Part shown: positions 31,552-41,969 of the stretch, in pieces | Layout: the number at the start of each line of letters is the position of its first letter | How positions within the stretch are numbered: the first letter of the stretch is position 1 | Assembly (NCBI RefSeq): GCF_011752935.1 | Contig: NZ_VWWO01000002.1 | Span: forward strand, 1,860,001 to 1,924,000 | Source: Chitinophaga sp. Cy-1792 | GTDB taxonomy: Bacteria > Bacteroidota > Bacteroidia > Chitinophagales > Chitinophagaceae | Reading direction: 5' to 3' | DNA: 64,000 nucleotides | The notes under the pieces: model-generated | Databases searched by the model: none | Seen by the model: only the letters and a program-made list of their open reading frames with translations | Told to the model about the DNA's origin: nothing | Translations under genes and position numbers: made by a program

Positions 31552-34128
31552 ATGACAGAGCATACGGAAAATCAGCAGGAAGGGAAAATTGTTCAGATTA
31601 ATATCGAAGAACAAATGAAAACTGCCTACATAGATTACTCGATGTCAGTAATTGTAGGCCGTGCGTTGCCCGATGTAAGAGATGGTTTAAAACCTGTTCA
31701 CCGCCGCGTTCTATTCGGTATGAATGAGGCCGGGAACCACAGTAATAAACCATACAAGAAGTCTGCACGTATTGTAGGGGATGTAATGGGTAAGTATCAC
31801 CCGCATGGAGACAGCTCTATTTATGACACCATTGTACGTATGGCGCAGCCCTGGAGTTTGCGTTATATGCTGGTAGATGGTCAGGGTAACTTTGGTTCGG
31901 TGGATGGTGACATGCCGGCGGCCATGCGTTACACGGAGGTTCGTTTGCAGAAACTGGCCGAGGCAATGCTGGAGGACATCGAAAAGGAAACGGTGGATTT
32001 CACCCTCAACTTCGATGATACTTTGGAAGAGCCTACGGTACTGCCTACACGAATTCCGAATCTCCTGATCAACGGAGCTTCCGGTATCGCGGTGGGTATG
32101 GCTACCAACATCATGCCTCACAACCTGTCTGAAGTAATCGACGGTCTGATCGCCATGATCGACAACAGGGACATCACGATTGAGGAGCTGATCAAGCATG
32201 TGAAAGCGCCTGATTTCCCAACCGGCGGTATCATCTACGGTTTCGACGGTGTAAAACAAGGTTTTGAAACCGGTCGTGGCCGCGTGGTGGTACGTGGTAA
32301 AATCACTACTGAAACATCTAAAGCCGGTCGTGAAAGACTGGTAATATATGAACTGCCTTACCAGATCAACAAGGCAGTGCTGCACCAGAAAATTGCGCAG
32401 CTGGTAAATGATAAGATCATCGAAGGTATTTCCGATGTACGTGACGAGAGTGACCGTGAAGGTATGCGCCTGGTAATTGATCTGAAACGTGAGGCTATTC
32501 CTAACGTTATCATCAACCAGTTATATAAATATTCTGAACTGCAGACCTCATACGGTATCAACAACGTGGCGCTGGTAAAAGGTCGTCCGCGTATTCTGAA
32601 CCTGAAAGAAATCCTGCACGAGTTTATTGAGTTCCGCCATGAGGTAGTTGTAAGAAGAACGAAATTCGATCTGCGTAAGGCAGAAGAGAAGGCGCACATC
32701 TTACAAGGTTACCTGATTGCACTGGACCACCTGGATGCGGTTATTGCACTGATCCGTGCAGCAGCCACCCCTGAAATTGCGAAAGATGGACTGATGAGCG
32801 AATTCGGTTTATCTGAAATTCAGGCCAAAGCAATCCTGGAATTACGTCTGCAAAGACTGACAGGTATGGAGCGTGATAAGATCCGTGCTGAATACGACGA
32901 AATCATGAAACTCATCGCTTACCTCAACGAGGTACTGAATGACGAAGGTTTACGTATGAGAATCATCAAGGAAGAGCTGGAAGAAGTGAAGAAGAAATTT
33001 GGTGATGAGCGTAAAACAGAGATCCAGTACCTGGCATCTGAGATGAGAATCGAGGATATCATTGCAGAAGAAGATGTGGTAATTACCATTTCTCACCTGG
33101 GTTATATCAAACGTACTTCTGCCTATGACTACCGTCAGCAGAAGCGTGGTGGCCGCGGAGCGATCGGTGGCAGAACCAGGGACGAAGATTACATCGAACA
33201 CCTGTTCGTGGCATCTACGCACCATACCATGCTCTTCTTTACAGAGAAAGGCCGTTGCTACTGGCTGAAGGTCTACGAAATTCCGGAAGGCGAGAAAAAC
33301 GGTAAGGGCCGTGCGATCCAGAATATGATCCAGCTGCCTTCTGATGATAAGATCCGTGCAATCATAGATATTAAAGATCTGGGAGATAAAGATTTCATCA
33401 ATAACAATTATATTGTACTCTGTACTAAAAACGGTATCATCAAGAAAACGCTGCTGGAAGAATTCTCCCGTCCGCGTCAGAATGGTGTGAACGCTATCAC
33501 TATCAATGAAGGTGACCAGCTGCTGGAAGCAAAACTTACCAATGGCGACAGTCAGATCATGATGGCGATCCAGAGCGGTCGTGCGATTCGTTTCCCTGAG
33601 GCTACCGTACGCGACACCGGCCGTGGTGCTATTGGTGTACGTGGTATTGAGGTAGATAATGAGAAAGATGAAGTGGTTGGTATGATTTGTGTAGACAAGA
33701 ACGACGAATCAAGAACTGTACTCGTAGTATCTGAAAAAGGCTACGGAAAACGTACCAACATTGAGGAGTACCGTATCACCAACAGAGGTGGTAAAGGTGT
33801 AAAAACCATAAATATTACTGAAAAAACCGGTAACCTGATTGCCATTCTGGATGTAACTGAACAACACGACCTGATGATCACCTGTAAATCCGGTATCACC
33901 ATTCGTATGGCGGTTGCAGACATCCGTGAAGCCGGACGTGCCACACAGGGTGTGCGCCTGATCCGCCTGGACGATAACGACGAAATTGCAGCAGTAGCAC
34001 GTCTTGACGAACAGGAAGAAGAGGACGAAATTGCAACTGAAGAGATCAATGGAGAAGAAGGTGGAGAAAATACCACTGAAGATAATGCCAGCGAGTCTTC
34101 CGCATCTGAAGCGCCAGCAGCAGAATAA
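31552..34128 (+). CDS. gyrA: DNA gyrase subunit A
   Basis: An 858-aa type II topoisomerase subunit that cuts and rejoins DNA during supercoiling. The quinolone-resistance region is readable: [29 protein letters not shown], with Ser and acidic-position equivalents, and the active tyrosine in AMRYTEVRL near residue 125. The coiled-coil [20 protein letters not shown] segment and the C-terminal beta-pinwheel with a GyrA box ([11 protein letters not shown] near 530) are present. The tail is acidic ([17 protein letters not shown]). Single gene; gyrB is not in the window. Confidence 0.98.
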   Translation: MTEHTENQQEGKIVQINIEEQMKTAYIDYSMSVIVGRALPDVRDGLKPVHRRVLFGMNEAGNHSNKPYKKSARIVGDVMGKYHPHGDSSIYDTIVRMAQPWSLRYMLVDGQGNFGSVDGDMPAAMRYTEVRLQKLAEAMLEDIEKETVDFTLNFDDTLEEPTVLPTRIPNLLINGASGIAVGMATNIMPHNLSEVIDGLIAMIDNRDITIEELIKHVKAPDFPTGGIIYGFDGVKQGFETGRGRVVVRGKITTETSKAGRERLVIYELPYQINKAVLHQKIAQLVNDKIIEGISDVRDESDREGMRLVIDLKREAIPNVIINQLYKYSELQTSYGINNVALVKGRPRILNLKEILHEFIEFRHEVVVRRTKFDLRKAEEKAHILQGYLIALDHLDAVIALIRAAATPEIAKDGLMSEFGLSEIQAKAILELRLQRLTGMERDKIRAEYDEIMKLIAYLNEVLNDEGLRMRIIKEELEEVKKKFGDERKTEIQYLASEMRIEDIIAEEDVVITISHLGYIKRTSAYDYRQQKRGGRGAIGGRTRDEDYIEHLFVASTHHTMLFFTEKGRCYWLKVYEIPEGEKNGKGRAIQNMIQLPSDDKIRAIIDIKDLGDKDFINNNYIVLCTKNGIIKKTLLEEFSRPRQNGVNAITINEGDQLLEAKLTNGDSQIMMAIQSGRAIRFPEATVRDTGRGAIGVRGIEVDNEKDEVVGMICVDKNDESRTVLVVSEKGYGKRTNIEEYRITNRGGKGVKTINITEKTGNLIAILDVTEQHDLMITCKSGITIRMAVADIREAGRATQGVRLIRLDDNDEIAAVARLDEQEEEDEIATEEINGEEGGENTTEDNASESSASEAPAAE

Positions 34129-34154
34129 ACCGTTCAATAATATTCATTTAAAGG

Positions 34155-34193
34155 CCGCATTTCGTTCCTGAAAAGGAGTGAAATGCGGTTTTC
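34155..34193 (+). terminator. Intrinsic terminator of gyrA
   Basis: CCGCATTTC (34155-34163) pairs with GAAATGCGG (34180-34188), with an inner TCCT/AGGA stem and TTTTC following. It starts 27 bases after the gyrA stop. Confidence 0.82.
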
Positions 34194-34297
34194 AGAAAAT
34201 TACAGTGTCCGCTTTAGTGGTAGCTGCCAATAAGATTGTATACTATTTAAAAGCACCATACTCTTACAAAGTAATCAGCAACTTAAAACAATAAGAC

Positions 34298-35551
34298 ATG
34301 AAAAAATTACTGGTTTCTTTTCTCCTCTGCTCCGCAACATTCAGTGTAATGGCACAACGGGCGAAAGTGAGCAGCGCGGAGGAAAACCTGAAAAAGCCGG
34401 ATCTGGAGAAAGCAAAAGCAGATATTGACGCAGCATTACAGAACGACAAGACTAAAAACGACGCCAAAACATGGCTGGTAAATGGTCAGATCCTGGAAGC
34501 AATGGGTACAAAAGCAAAAGATGCTTCTTTAGCCCTGCAAGCGTTTGATTCTTACAAAAAAGCGCTCGAGATCGATCCTAAAATGAAAGAAGCGGTGCTG
34601 GTAATGAACCAGTCTATGTACAACATCTATGCTGTTGTTGCAAACGCTGGTTATGCTGCCCTGAACGAACAGAAATGGGAACCGGCAGTAACTAACTTCT
34701 CTAAAGCAGAAGAAGTAGTAACCTACTTCAACGGCAAAAACCTGGGTAGCACCATCCCTACAGATACCAGCCTTGTATTCTACACCGGTTATGCCGCTAA
34801 CCAGGCTGGCCAGAAAGACCAGGCACTGACCTATCTGCAGAAAGCTGCTGACTTACAGTTCAAAGGTGAACCTGCACTGTATGTTATCCTGGGTCAGTTA
34901 TATGAAGAAAAAGGTGATAACGCTAACTGGCTGAAAGCCATCGAACAGGGTAAAACTGTTTTCCCTAAAGACAAGCGTTTCAACGATATGGAAATGATGT
35001 ACTATACCAAAACCGGTAAAACTACAGAACTCCTGAGCATGCTCGAAAAGAAAATTGCTGAAAATCCAGACGACCAGCAACTGCAACTGGATTACGCTAT
35101 CCGCCTGGACAACCTCGCTAACCCTCACGATGAGAAAGGTAACGAAGTTGCTAAACCAGCTAACTACGAAGAGCTGATCGGTAAAGCAGAAGCTGCCTAC
35201 AAAAAAGTACTGGCTGCAAATCCTGCTGATGCTATCGCTAACTTCCAGCTGGGTGCACTGTACTTCAATAAAGCAGTAGTTTACAACAAACAACTGAATG
35301 ACCTGAACAGTAAAGAACAAACCGGTCCTAAAGCAAAAGAACTGCAAGGTAAAATGGAAGCACTGATGAACCAGTCTTTACCTTTCTTCGAAAAAGCTGA
35401 TGAGTCTTTCGCTGCTAAAGGTGCTAACATCGAAGCTAGCGACAAACAATCTTACGAAAGCTGCCTGTATGCATTGCAGAAAATCTATGCAATCAAAAAC
35501 CAGACTGCTAAAATGGATGAAGTGAAAAAGAAACTGGATGCGCTGAAATAA
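34298..35551 (+). CDS. Exported tetratricopeptide repeat protein
   Basis: A 417-aa protein with signal peptide to about residue 19 (ends SVMAQRAK). The rest is helical with TPR-type repeats: AKADIDAALQNDK, SYKKALEIDPKMKEAVLVMNQS, VFYTGYAANQAGQKDQALTYLQKAAD, LYVILGQLYEEKGDNANWLKAIEQG, AAYKKVLAANPADAIANFQLGALYF. It is rich in lysine and alanine and has only one cysteine near the end. Probably a periplasmic scaffold. Own transcript between two terminators. Confidence 0.87.
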   Translation: MKKLLVSFLLCSATFSVMAQRAKVSSAEENLKKPDLEKAKADIDAALQNDKTKNDAKTWLVNGQILEAMGTKAKDASLALQAFDSYKKALEIDPKMKEAVLVMNQSMYNIYAVVANAGYAALNEQKWEPAVTNFSKAEEVVTYFNGKNLGSTIPTDTSLVFYTGYAANQAGQKDQALTYLQKAADLQFKGEPALYVILGQLYEEKGDNANWLKAIEQGKTVFPKDKRFNDMEMMYYTKTGKTTELLSMLEKKIAENPDDQQLQLDYAIRLDNLANPHDEKGNEVAKPANYEELIGKAEAAYKKVLAANPADAIANFQLGALYFNKAVVYNKQLNDLNSKEQTGPKAKELQGKMEALMNQSLPFFEKADESFAAKGANIEASDKQSYESCLYALQKIYAIKNQTAKMDEVKKKLDALK

Positions 35552-35587
35552 CCGCAGCATTTATTATAATTCACGTACGTTATAAGA

Positions 35588-35618
35588 GCCCTGCAGCAAT
35601 GCAGGGCTTTTTGTTTTA
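35588..35618 (+). terminator. Intrinsic terminator of the TPR gene
   Basis: AGCCCTGCA/TGCAGGGCT with the loop GCAA (a GNRA-type loop) followed by TTTTTGTTTT, 36 bases after the stop. Confidence 0.93.
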
Positions 35619-35637
35619 TCAGCTGATGCCATAGATA

Positions 35638-35720
35638 AAACATCAAGGGGGGATGCCATAGGCATCCCCCCTTGATGTTTTATTCCTCTTCCTGCCGAAG
35701 GCAGGAAGAGGAATAAAACA
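35638..35720. repeat. Two overlapping long perfect hairpins
   Basis: Hairpin A: a 20-bp perfect stem (35638-35657/35661-35680) containing a G6/C6 run, with loop ATA. Hairpin B: a 21-bp perfect stem (35676-35696/35700-35720) with loop GAA. They share TGTTT at 35676-35680, so the complete forms exclude each other. They lie after the TPR terminator, between convergent genes. Too long and too perfect for ordinary terminators, and no T run follows B. Confidence 0.8.
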
Positions 35721-35732
35721 ATAGTATTTAAA

Positions 35733-35766
35733 GCAAAAAAATCCCGTTCTGGAAACCAGAACGGGA
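35733..35766 (-). terminator. Intrinsic terminator of the small secreted protein gene
   Basis: TCCCGTTCTGG/CCAGAACGGGA with a three-base loop (35742-35766); on the minus strand a T7 run follows. It begins 30 bases after the stop at 35796. Confidence 0.92.
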
Positions 35767-35795
35767 CAATTAACTCAAACGCTGTATAAACTAGA

Positions 35796-36005
35796 TTAAG
35801 CTTTCTTTGCAGGAGCTTTCTCAGCTTTCTTAGCAGCAGCAGCTGGTTTAGCAGCTTTCTTAGTAGTATCAGCAGCTGGTTTAGCAGCAGGAGCTTCAGT
35901 TTTAGCAGCTTTTTCTTTTTTAGCTGGTTTAGCAGCAGGTGCTTGTGCGAAAGAAGCAGCAGAGATAGTCATTACTGCTACAGCGGCGATCAGGCTTTTT
36001 TTCAT
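35796..36005 (-). CDS. Small secreted Lys/Ala/Pro-rich protein
   Basis: A 69-aa precursor with a clear signal peptide (MKKSLIAAVAVMTISAASFA, cut after FAQ). The mature part of about 48 residues is composed almost only of A, K, P, E, T and D, with repeats of the type AAKPA and KKAEKAPAKK. It has no fold signature and is strongly basic. It resembles the gene at 42259-42462 in size and composition. It has its own terminator. Possible roles: a periplasmic polycation or surface-layer polymer; none is shown. Confidence 0.75.
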   Translation of the reverse strand: MKKSLIAAVAVMTISAASFAQAPAAKPAKKEKAAKTEAPAAKPAADTTKKAAKPAAAAKKAEKAPAKKA

Positions 36006-36137
36006 GATGTTTGTCTTTTAAAAGATTAAGTAAATTAGTTCAGAGTTTGTACAGCTAAATTAAGGCGCTGCGCTTCCTTTTATGTAGTGTTTCGGTGAAC
36101 AGGTTATTACTGTCGTTGAACACGGGAAATTGTACGG

Positions 36138-39100
36138 TCATACTACCTGCACATGGCCTGTTCTTTTCAAAACGCCCCATCCCTGTGCATTTCCCTGGAT
36201 TGCTTTTTTGATGGAACGGAATAAAACTACGTACATCAGTTGACGGTAGACGAACTTCTGTGGCACCATCCAGATCAGTTTTTTCAATGGTGCTTTTTCG
36301 AATAAAAAGGCTACCATGGCCACTAACACGTCAACAAGTGTAAATAGTACGTAGCAGAAAATTATCTTGTGCATACCTGCCGCATCATGTCTGTTCCAGA
36401 TAAGGCTCCATACCAGCATGATATCGGCGAGTGGCGCCAGGATAGGCAGTAACACCTGGAAGATCACGATATTTGGCAGGGATATCAGTCCCAATGCTTT
36501 ATAACGGGGATTGAAGCAGGCATCGAGGTTTTTGCGGCAGCTCTGCATGATACCGTAGCTCCAGCGAAAACGTTGTTTCATGAACTGTTTCAGTGTTTCA
36601 GGTGCCTCTGTCATGGCGATGGCATCGGTGCAGTTACGGATCACATAACCTTTCCTTAAGATCCTGATGGTCAGGTCACAATCCTCTGCCAGCGTGTCTG
36701 TGGTGAATCCACCTGCTTCATCGATCGCACGTTTGCTGAAGGCACCGATAGCACCAGGAACAACGGTAATACCATTTACCAGGTCCAGCGCCCGGCGGTC
36801 GAAGTTCTGTGCGGTGATGTACTCGATAGACTGCCATCTGGCCAGTAAGGTGTTTTCATTACCTACTTTCACATTACCAGCTACTGCACCCACCTGGTCA
36901 TTGTCGAAGCGTGTCATCAGGTGTTTAACTGCATCCGGATACAACTGTGTGTCTGCATCTATACAAATCACATAATCATATTTCGCATAGCCGATACCGT
37001 AGTTTAAAGCACTGGCCTTGCCTCCGTTGGGTTTGGTGAATACCTGCACCTGCGGATGACAGCCATAGGCATCGTGCATCAGGGTATAGGTATCATCTTT
37101 CGAACCATCATCTACAAAGATGATTTCAAATAACGGATATTGTTGAAGGAGCAGACTTTTAACGGTATTGACCGCATTTACAGATTCATTATAGGCAGGT
37201 ACGATAATAGATACGCCTGGCAGTTTATCATCAGCAGGTACCGCCACCGGATTTCTTTTTTCTTTGAAATACTGTATGGTAGCCATTATCAGCATCACCA
37301 ATATTTTCACCATACCAAGAATAATAGCGGCCCAGAATGCGATCTGTAAAAACTGTTGTATACGGAAGAATATCAGGGCAACAGTACCATTCATGGCAAT
37401 GACAGGATTATGTACCTGTGGCATTACTTCTGCACGGTTCTTATTCAGTAAAGCCGAAACAGTAGTGAACTGTACACCATGTGTTTTGAAGTAATGGATG
37501 ATTCTTGGTAAAGCCGCTACGGTAGCGCTTCTGTCGCCACCAGCATCATGCAGCAGGATAATTCCTTTCTCAGGATTTGCTTCGTACTGATCCACCACAC
37601 GTTGATAAATGGTATCAGCACTAACGCCTGGTTCCCAGTCTTCCGGATCGATACTTTCACCGATGGTATAATAATTACTCTTTTTACTCAGTGCTACCGG
37701 TTTCAGTTCTTCCGGTGTGGTAGGCTCTGCATCTGCATTGTAAGGGGCGCGGAAAAGGATGGTACTGTGTCCGGTAGCAGCTTCAATGAGGAGCCTGGTA
37801 GCATTGATTTCTGTATTGGCCCTGTCTTCGCTGATGGCAGCGATATTAGGATGTGTAAAGGTGTGGTTACCGATTTCTTCACCGCTGGTATAAAGTTGTT
37901 TCAGTATAGGCAGATTATTTTCTGCATTTATACCGATGACGAAGAAAGCTGCGGGCACTTTTTCTTCCTGCAGAATGTTGAGTACCTGCGGTGTATAGGT
38001 AGCATCAGGGCCGTCGTCGAAGGTAAGGATCACCTGTTTTTTCACCTGTCCGGATTTGCGGATAACGTAGCCGGTAGGGAGTGTCTGGTAATCCTGTGAG
38101 GCCACCAGGTGATGTTCGTCAGGTGTAATTTTGATGTAACCGTCGTGAGGATCACTTACCACGTTCAGTACTTCACCATCGCCGATATAGTCAGGTTTGG
38201 CGGCAGCAGCCTGTATGCCAGACAGTTTGCTGAAATCGAATGGTTGTTTTGCCAATGCCTGGTTGTCGAGGCGGCGGTAGTAAAAGCTCCACAGGCGGGC
38301 ATCTTCAGAGCCCAGGCGCCAGATAGCGGTACCGGCAGCACCGTATTCATCTGAAAACCGGAGTGTATTGAAGTTACCGGCAGCATCCATGAATTGAACA
38401 TGGTGTACCACATTATCATCATCTGTATAATCAAAGTGACAGTTGTAGGTATCTTCGTCAAAATTAATTTTTGCGTGGTACTGATTGGCCAGTTGCAATG
38501 CTTCCTGGTAAGTAACGGTGGTACCTTCGCTATTGGCTGGCCAGTCGTAGCCATAGGCTGCAATGCACAGTACCAGCCTGTTTGCAGGTATTTTATGTGC
38601 TGCTTCGTCCAGTACTTTTTCTATCCATCTTTCCTCACTAACGGGACCGGCTACACTGGTTCCGAAGTGCTGGTCATATCCCATCAGGAAAATGTAATCG
38701 TTGTATTTTCCTAATTCGCTGAGGTTATAGTCTTCGTTGTTAGGTGTTACATCCTGTGTAACCAGCAAACCTTCTTTGTGGAGTTTGTCGTACAACTCGT
38801 GCTGGAAGCTGATCAGCGGTTCATCACTTTTTTCGGCATATTCTTCAAAGTCGATGTTGATACCCTGCAGGTGGTACTGGTGCAGTGTTTTGATGATATC
38901 TGCAATCAATTTTTCTTTTTTCTGCGGATTGGTAAGAACCTGGTGTAATATTTTAGGATCGAAGTCGCCATTTTCTTTATCTGCATTGATATTATTTAGC
39001 AGCGGCAGTATGGCTACGTGGTGTTGCTGCATGAGCTGTAGTGCAGGCTGGTCGATTTCAGTACGAAGCGTATCTGTTTTTGGGTCTATAAAGAACCATT

Positions 39101-39509
39101 CAGGTACTACCGTATTCATTTTATCGATGTTTGTTTGCAGCGAATAGAATGATTGCGGGTCCCAGTCTACATAGAAGCCGGCGCGGATGGTTTTAACAGC
39201 TTGTCCGTTTACCACTGCGTTCATGCCGGCTTTGCGGTTTTTGTCGGAGATGATATCTTCAAAACCTTTGTAAGTCTTAGCTTCTTTCTGATTTAAAGAA
39301 ACAGGCTGTACGGGGTGTTGGAGTTTCTTATAGTTATAGGTGCTGTTGTCCTGGAGGGTTGGCAATCCAGGCATGTAATTGTTCCGTAAAGCCAGCCATA
39401 CGATAATCACCATCAGCAGTCCGGCCAGGAGGAGTATCCTGGATGTCCACTGAAATGTGCGCCAGCGCAGGGGGGAGGTGGTTTGGAAAATCTGTTTGCT
39501 GTTACTCAT
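36138..39509 (-). CDS. Trifunctional GH18-like / polysaccharide deacetylase / GT2 membrane protein
   Basis: An 1123-aa protein. An N-terminal helix (about 24-42) anchors a periplasmic part: a GH18-type domain (about 105-430) with the catalytic strand GINIDFEEYAE, then a NodB-type deacetylase (about 490-700) with TFDDGPD, GNHTFTHPN, FRAPY and LLHDAGG. Another helix pair near 720-745 leads to a cytosolic GT2 synthase domain (VSIIVPAYNE, FVDDGSKDDT, CIDADTQ, LAEDCDLT, QRFRWSYG) and three or four final helices. This joins synthesis, deacetylation and cleavage of a polymer, probably poly-N-acetylglucosamine-like, in one chain, comparable to PgaC plus PgaB of E. coli. Confidence 0.9.
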   Translation of the reverse strand: MSNSKQIFQTTSPLRWRTFQWTSRILLLAGLLMVIIVWLALRNNYMPGLPTLQDNSTYNYKKLQHPVQPVSLNQKEAKTYKGFEDIISDKNRKAGMNAVVNGQAVKTIRAGFYVDWDPQSFYSLQTNIDKMNTVVPEWFFIDPKTDTLRTEIDQPALQLMQQHHVAILPLLNNINADKENGDFDPKILHQVLTNPQKKEKLIADIIKTLHQYHLQGINIDFEEYAEKSDEPLISFQHELYDKLHKEGLLVTQDVTPNNEDYNLSELGKYNDYIFLMGYDQHFGTSVAGPVSEERWIEKVLDEAAHKIPANRLVLCIAAYGYDWPANSEGTTVTYQEALQLANQYHAKINFDEDTYNCHFDYTDDDNVVHHVQFMDAAGNFNTLRFSDEYGAAGTAIWRLGSEDARLWSFYYRRLDNQALAKQPFDFSKLSGIQAAAAKPDYIGDGEVLNVVSDPHDGYIKITPDEHHLVASQDYQTLPTGYVIRKSGQVKKQVILTFDDGPDATYTPQVLNILQEEKVPAAFFVIGINAENNLPILKQLYTSGEEIGNHTFTHPNIAAISEDRANTEINATRLLIEAATGHSTILFRAPYNADAEPTTPEELKPVALSKKSNYYTIGESIDPEDWEPGVSADTIYQRVVDQYEANPEKGIILLHDAGGDRSATVAALPRIIHYFKTHGVQFTTVSALLNKNRAEVMPQVHNPVIAMNGTVALIFFRIQQFLQIAFWAAIILGMVKILVMLIMATIQYFKEKRNPVAVPADDKLPGVSIIVPAYNESVNAVNTVKSLLLQQYPLFEIIFVDDGSKDDTYTLMHDAYGCHPQVQVFTKPNGGKASALNYGIGYAKYDYVICIDADTQLYPDAVKHLMTRFDNDQVGAVAGNVKVGNENTLLARWQSIEYITAQNFDRRALDLVNGITVVPGAIGAFSKRAIDEAGGFTTDTLAEDCDLTIRILRKGYVIRNCTDAIAMTEAPETLKQFMKQRFRWSYGIMQSCRKNLDACFNPRYKALGLISLPNIVIFQVLLPILAPLADIMLVWSLIWNRHDAAGMHKIIFCYVLFTLVDVLVAMVAFLFEKAPLKKLIWMVPQKFVYRQLMYVVLFRSIKKAIQGNAQGWGVLKRTGHVQVV

Positions 39510-39528
39510 AATCCTATATTTATCAATA

Positions 39529-39536
39529 CAAAATTA
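39529..39536 (-). promoter_or_regulatory. -7 box TAATTTTG of the trifunctional polysaccharide gene
   Basis: Read on the minus strand, TAATTTTG matches TAnnTTTG, 20 bases before the ATG at 39509. Its own promoter means the gene need not depend on the hybrid kinase transcript upstream. Confidence 0.45.
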
Positions 39537-39670
39537 CTTGTAGCAGGCTGCGTGGAAGGGCGTCTGTCGATATACAGGCAGGAGTTGTCGGTGAGCAGGC
39601 GGCGGCTGTCGACTGTTAACATTCCTTTAGCAGTAAGGATTTTAGCCCTTTAAGAATGCTTTAACAATTA

Positions 39671-41869
39671 TCAGATCATGATAGAGATAGCTTCCTGTAT
39701 GGCTTGCATGGAGAGTTGTTTCAGCGATTCGAACTGTTCCCTTACAATAACAGGATCATATACCGCAGGGGTAAGTTCTTCCAGCGGATCGAGGATAGGG
39801 TAAAGATGTGATTCCAGGCCAATGAAGCTGACGGTAGTTTTGAGGTTATGTGCCGTACTTCTGATGCTGGCAATATCTTCGTTGTTGATGGCTTTTTTGA
39901 GGCTGCTGAGATCTTCTGGTAGTTGAGATATGAATTGTTCCAGCATGGTATTTTCGAAGCCTTTATCGCCTTTGGAGAGATCATGCAGGTATTGCATATT
40001 CAGCAGATGTGTACCATTTTCTCCATTCAGTAAAGGACTGGTAACACTGGTGTCAGGGCCTTGTAATTTTCCGGTAAATATCTGGATGAGGCGGTAGAGT
40101 TCTTCTGCACGGATGGGTTTGGCGATATATTCGTTCATGCCCATCTGCAGGCACTTTTCGCGTTCTCCGGCCATTGCATGCGCTGTCATGGCTATCACCG
40201 GGATGTTGGAGTGAAGCTCACCGCGTAATTTCTGTACAGTCATATAACCATCCATGACAGGCATCTGTATATCTAATAATAACAGGTCGTAGTTCGATTT
40301 TTCCAGTGCCTGTAATGCTTCCTGGCCGTTGTTCACGATTTTGTAAGGTAGTCGCCAGGTGCTGAGGAGGTGCCGCAACAGGTTTTGGTTAAGGCGGTTA
40401 TCTTCCGCTACGAGGAGGCGTACTTCTTCATGGCGTGACTCCAGGTCCTGATCAGGGGAGAGTTTATCACTGGTTTCAGGCAGTGCTTCACCGATGGCAT
40501 AAGGTAGTTCTACTTTAAAGGCGGCGCCTTCTCCAGGTTTGCTTTCTACAGAAATAAATCCATTCTGCAGTTCAACCAGTTGCTTTACGATGGTAAGCCC
40601 AAGGCCGGTACCACCGTATTTGCGGGTAGTAGAGGCTTCGCCCTGGTTAAAGCGGTCGAAGATAGAATGCTGCTTGCCTGGTTCTATTCCTATGCCGGTA
40701 TCTCTGATAGTAAATAACAGGCGTACGCCCATCTCATCTGCCCAAACCTTGGATACATGAATACTTACTTCACCACTGTCAGTAAATTTGATGGCATTGC
40801 TGGTGAGGTTGACCAATACCTGCGTCAGGCGGGTTACATCACCATAAAGGATATCAGGTACCTGGTCGTCGATGGTCACGTGCAGCAGCAGATTTTTCTC
40901 TTCTGCTTTGGGACGGAATAAAGTGTAGATATTGTGTAATACGCCATGCAGACTGAAGGAGCTGCCTTCAATGCGCATCATACCTGATTCTATTTTAGAG
41001 ATATCGAGGATGTCGTTGATGATTTCCAGCAGGTTTTGTCCGGCGCCTTCGATGGCGGAAACGTATTCTTTGGATTTATTATTAAGTGGTTGTGCTTTTA
41101 GCAGGTGTGTGAAGCCCAGAACAGCGTTCATAGGGGTCCGGATTTCATGGCTCATATTGGCCAGGAACTGATCTTTTACGGCAGTAAGTTTTCGTTCCTT
41201 CTGCCGGGCCTGGTCCAGTTCATCTATCAGCTGTTCCTGTTTATGGATACGGCTGGTAATATATAGAAAGGCCAGCAGACTGCTCAAACAGGCGAAGAAC
41301 ACCAGTACGGTGCCCCAGCTTTGTGCTTTCTGGCCACTGGTATCTATCAGATGGGTGGTGCGGTTTACTTCCGATTGCCGGGTGGTATCCAGCTGATGGA
41401 GGATGCCGGTAATAGCCTCACTGAGCCTTTTCCCTTTCTGGTTGTTGATCATCTTCTCAGCGGCCCATTTACCTTTACTGTAGAAGGTATCCAGCACCTG
41501 CACATTGAAACTGTTTTTCTCATCCACCAGGTAATTTAACTGGGTGAGTAGTTTCTCTGTGCTGTCATTTCTGACAATTTTATTAATCTCTTTGAGGTCG
41601 GCCTTAATTACTGCTATTTCTGCCTCAATCCCGGTAATATGGAGGGTATCCTGTGAAATGACCGTACCACGGACTTTTATATCCGTTTTGGCCATATTGG
41701 TCTGAAGCTTCTGTAATTCGTTTTTTACGTTCAGCTCCTGGAGTAGCTGTTCGTTTCCGGAGATAAGTTTCTGAATGTTTTTGGCGGAGTTAAACTGCAG
41801 CACAATAAATAGTATCATGCCTAGTATGAATAGGCCCAGGAGATAATATTTAATTCGCTTAGGTTGCAT
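39671..41869 (-). CDS. Hybrid sensor histidine kinase with receiver and Hpt domains
   Basis: A 732-aa protein. Two membrane helices (about 8-26 and 186-205) enclose a helical periplasmic sensor of CHASE3-like appearance. A coiled coil leads to HisKA (MSHEIRTPMNAVLGFTHLL, His near 243), an ATPase domain (NLTSNAIKFTDSG, DTGIGIEPG, GTGLGLTIVKQL), a receiver (VAEDNRLNQN, LLLDIQMPVMDG, KPI) and a C-terminal Hpt with STAHNLKTTVSFIG. This is a complete internal phosphorelay, so the output regulator is separate. Candidates are the LytTR regulator at 42743 or a distant one. Confidence 0.95.
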   Translation of the reverse strand: MQPKRIKYYLLGLFILGMILFIVLQFNSAKNIQKLISGNEQLLQELNVKNELQKLQTNMAKTDIKVRGTVISQDTLHITGIEAEIAVIKADLKEINKIVRNDSTEKLLTQLNYLVDEKNSFNVQVLDTFYSKGKWAAEKMINNQKGKRLSEAITGILHQLDTTRQSEVNRTTHLIDTSGQKAQSWGTVLVFFACLSSLLAFLYITSRIHKQEQLIDELDQARQKERKLTAVKDQFLANMSHEIRTPMNAVLGFTHLLKAQPLNNKSKEYVSAIEGAGQNLLEIINDILDISKIESGMMRIEGSSFSLHGVLHNIYTLFRPKAEEKNLLLHVTIDDQVPDILYGDVTRLTQVLVNLTSNAIKFTDSGEVSIHVSKVWADEMGVRLLFTIRDTGIGIEPGKQHSIFDRFNQGEASTTRKYGGTGLGLTIVKQLVELQNGFISVESKPGEGAAFKVELPYAIGEALPETSDKLSPDQDLESRHEEVRLLVAEDNRLNQNLLRHLLSTWRLPYKIVNNGQEALQALEKSNYDLLLLDIQMPVMDGYMTVQKLRGELHSNIPVIAMTAHAMAGEREKCLQMGMNEYIAKPIRAEELYRLIQIFTGKLQGPDTSVTSPLLNGENGTHLLNMQYLHDLSKGDKGFENTMLEQFISQLPEDLSSLKKAINNEDIASIRSTAHNLKTTVSFIGLESHLYPILDPLEELTPAVYDPVIVREQFESLKQLSMQAIQEAISIMI

Positions 41870-41969
41870 GACAGTTTAGTACATATAAACGCTGATATAG
41901 GAATGCAGGTTCAAATTACAAGATAATCGTATAAAATTTTAATACAAAACTAATCCGGATGACCGGCCA

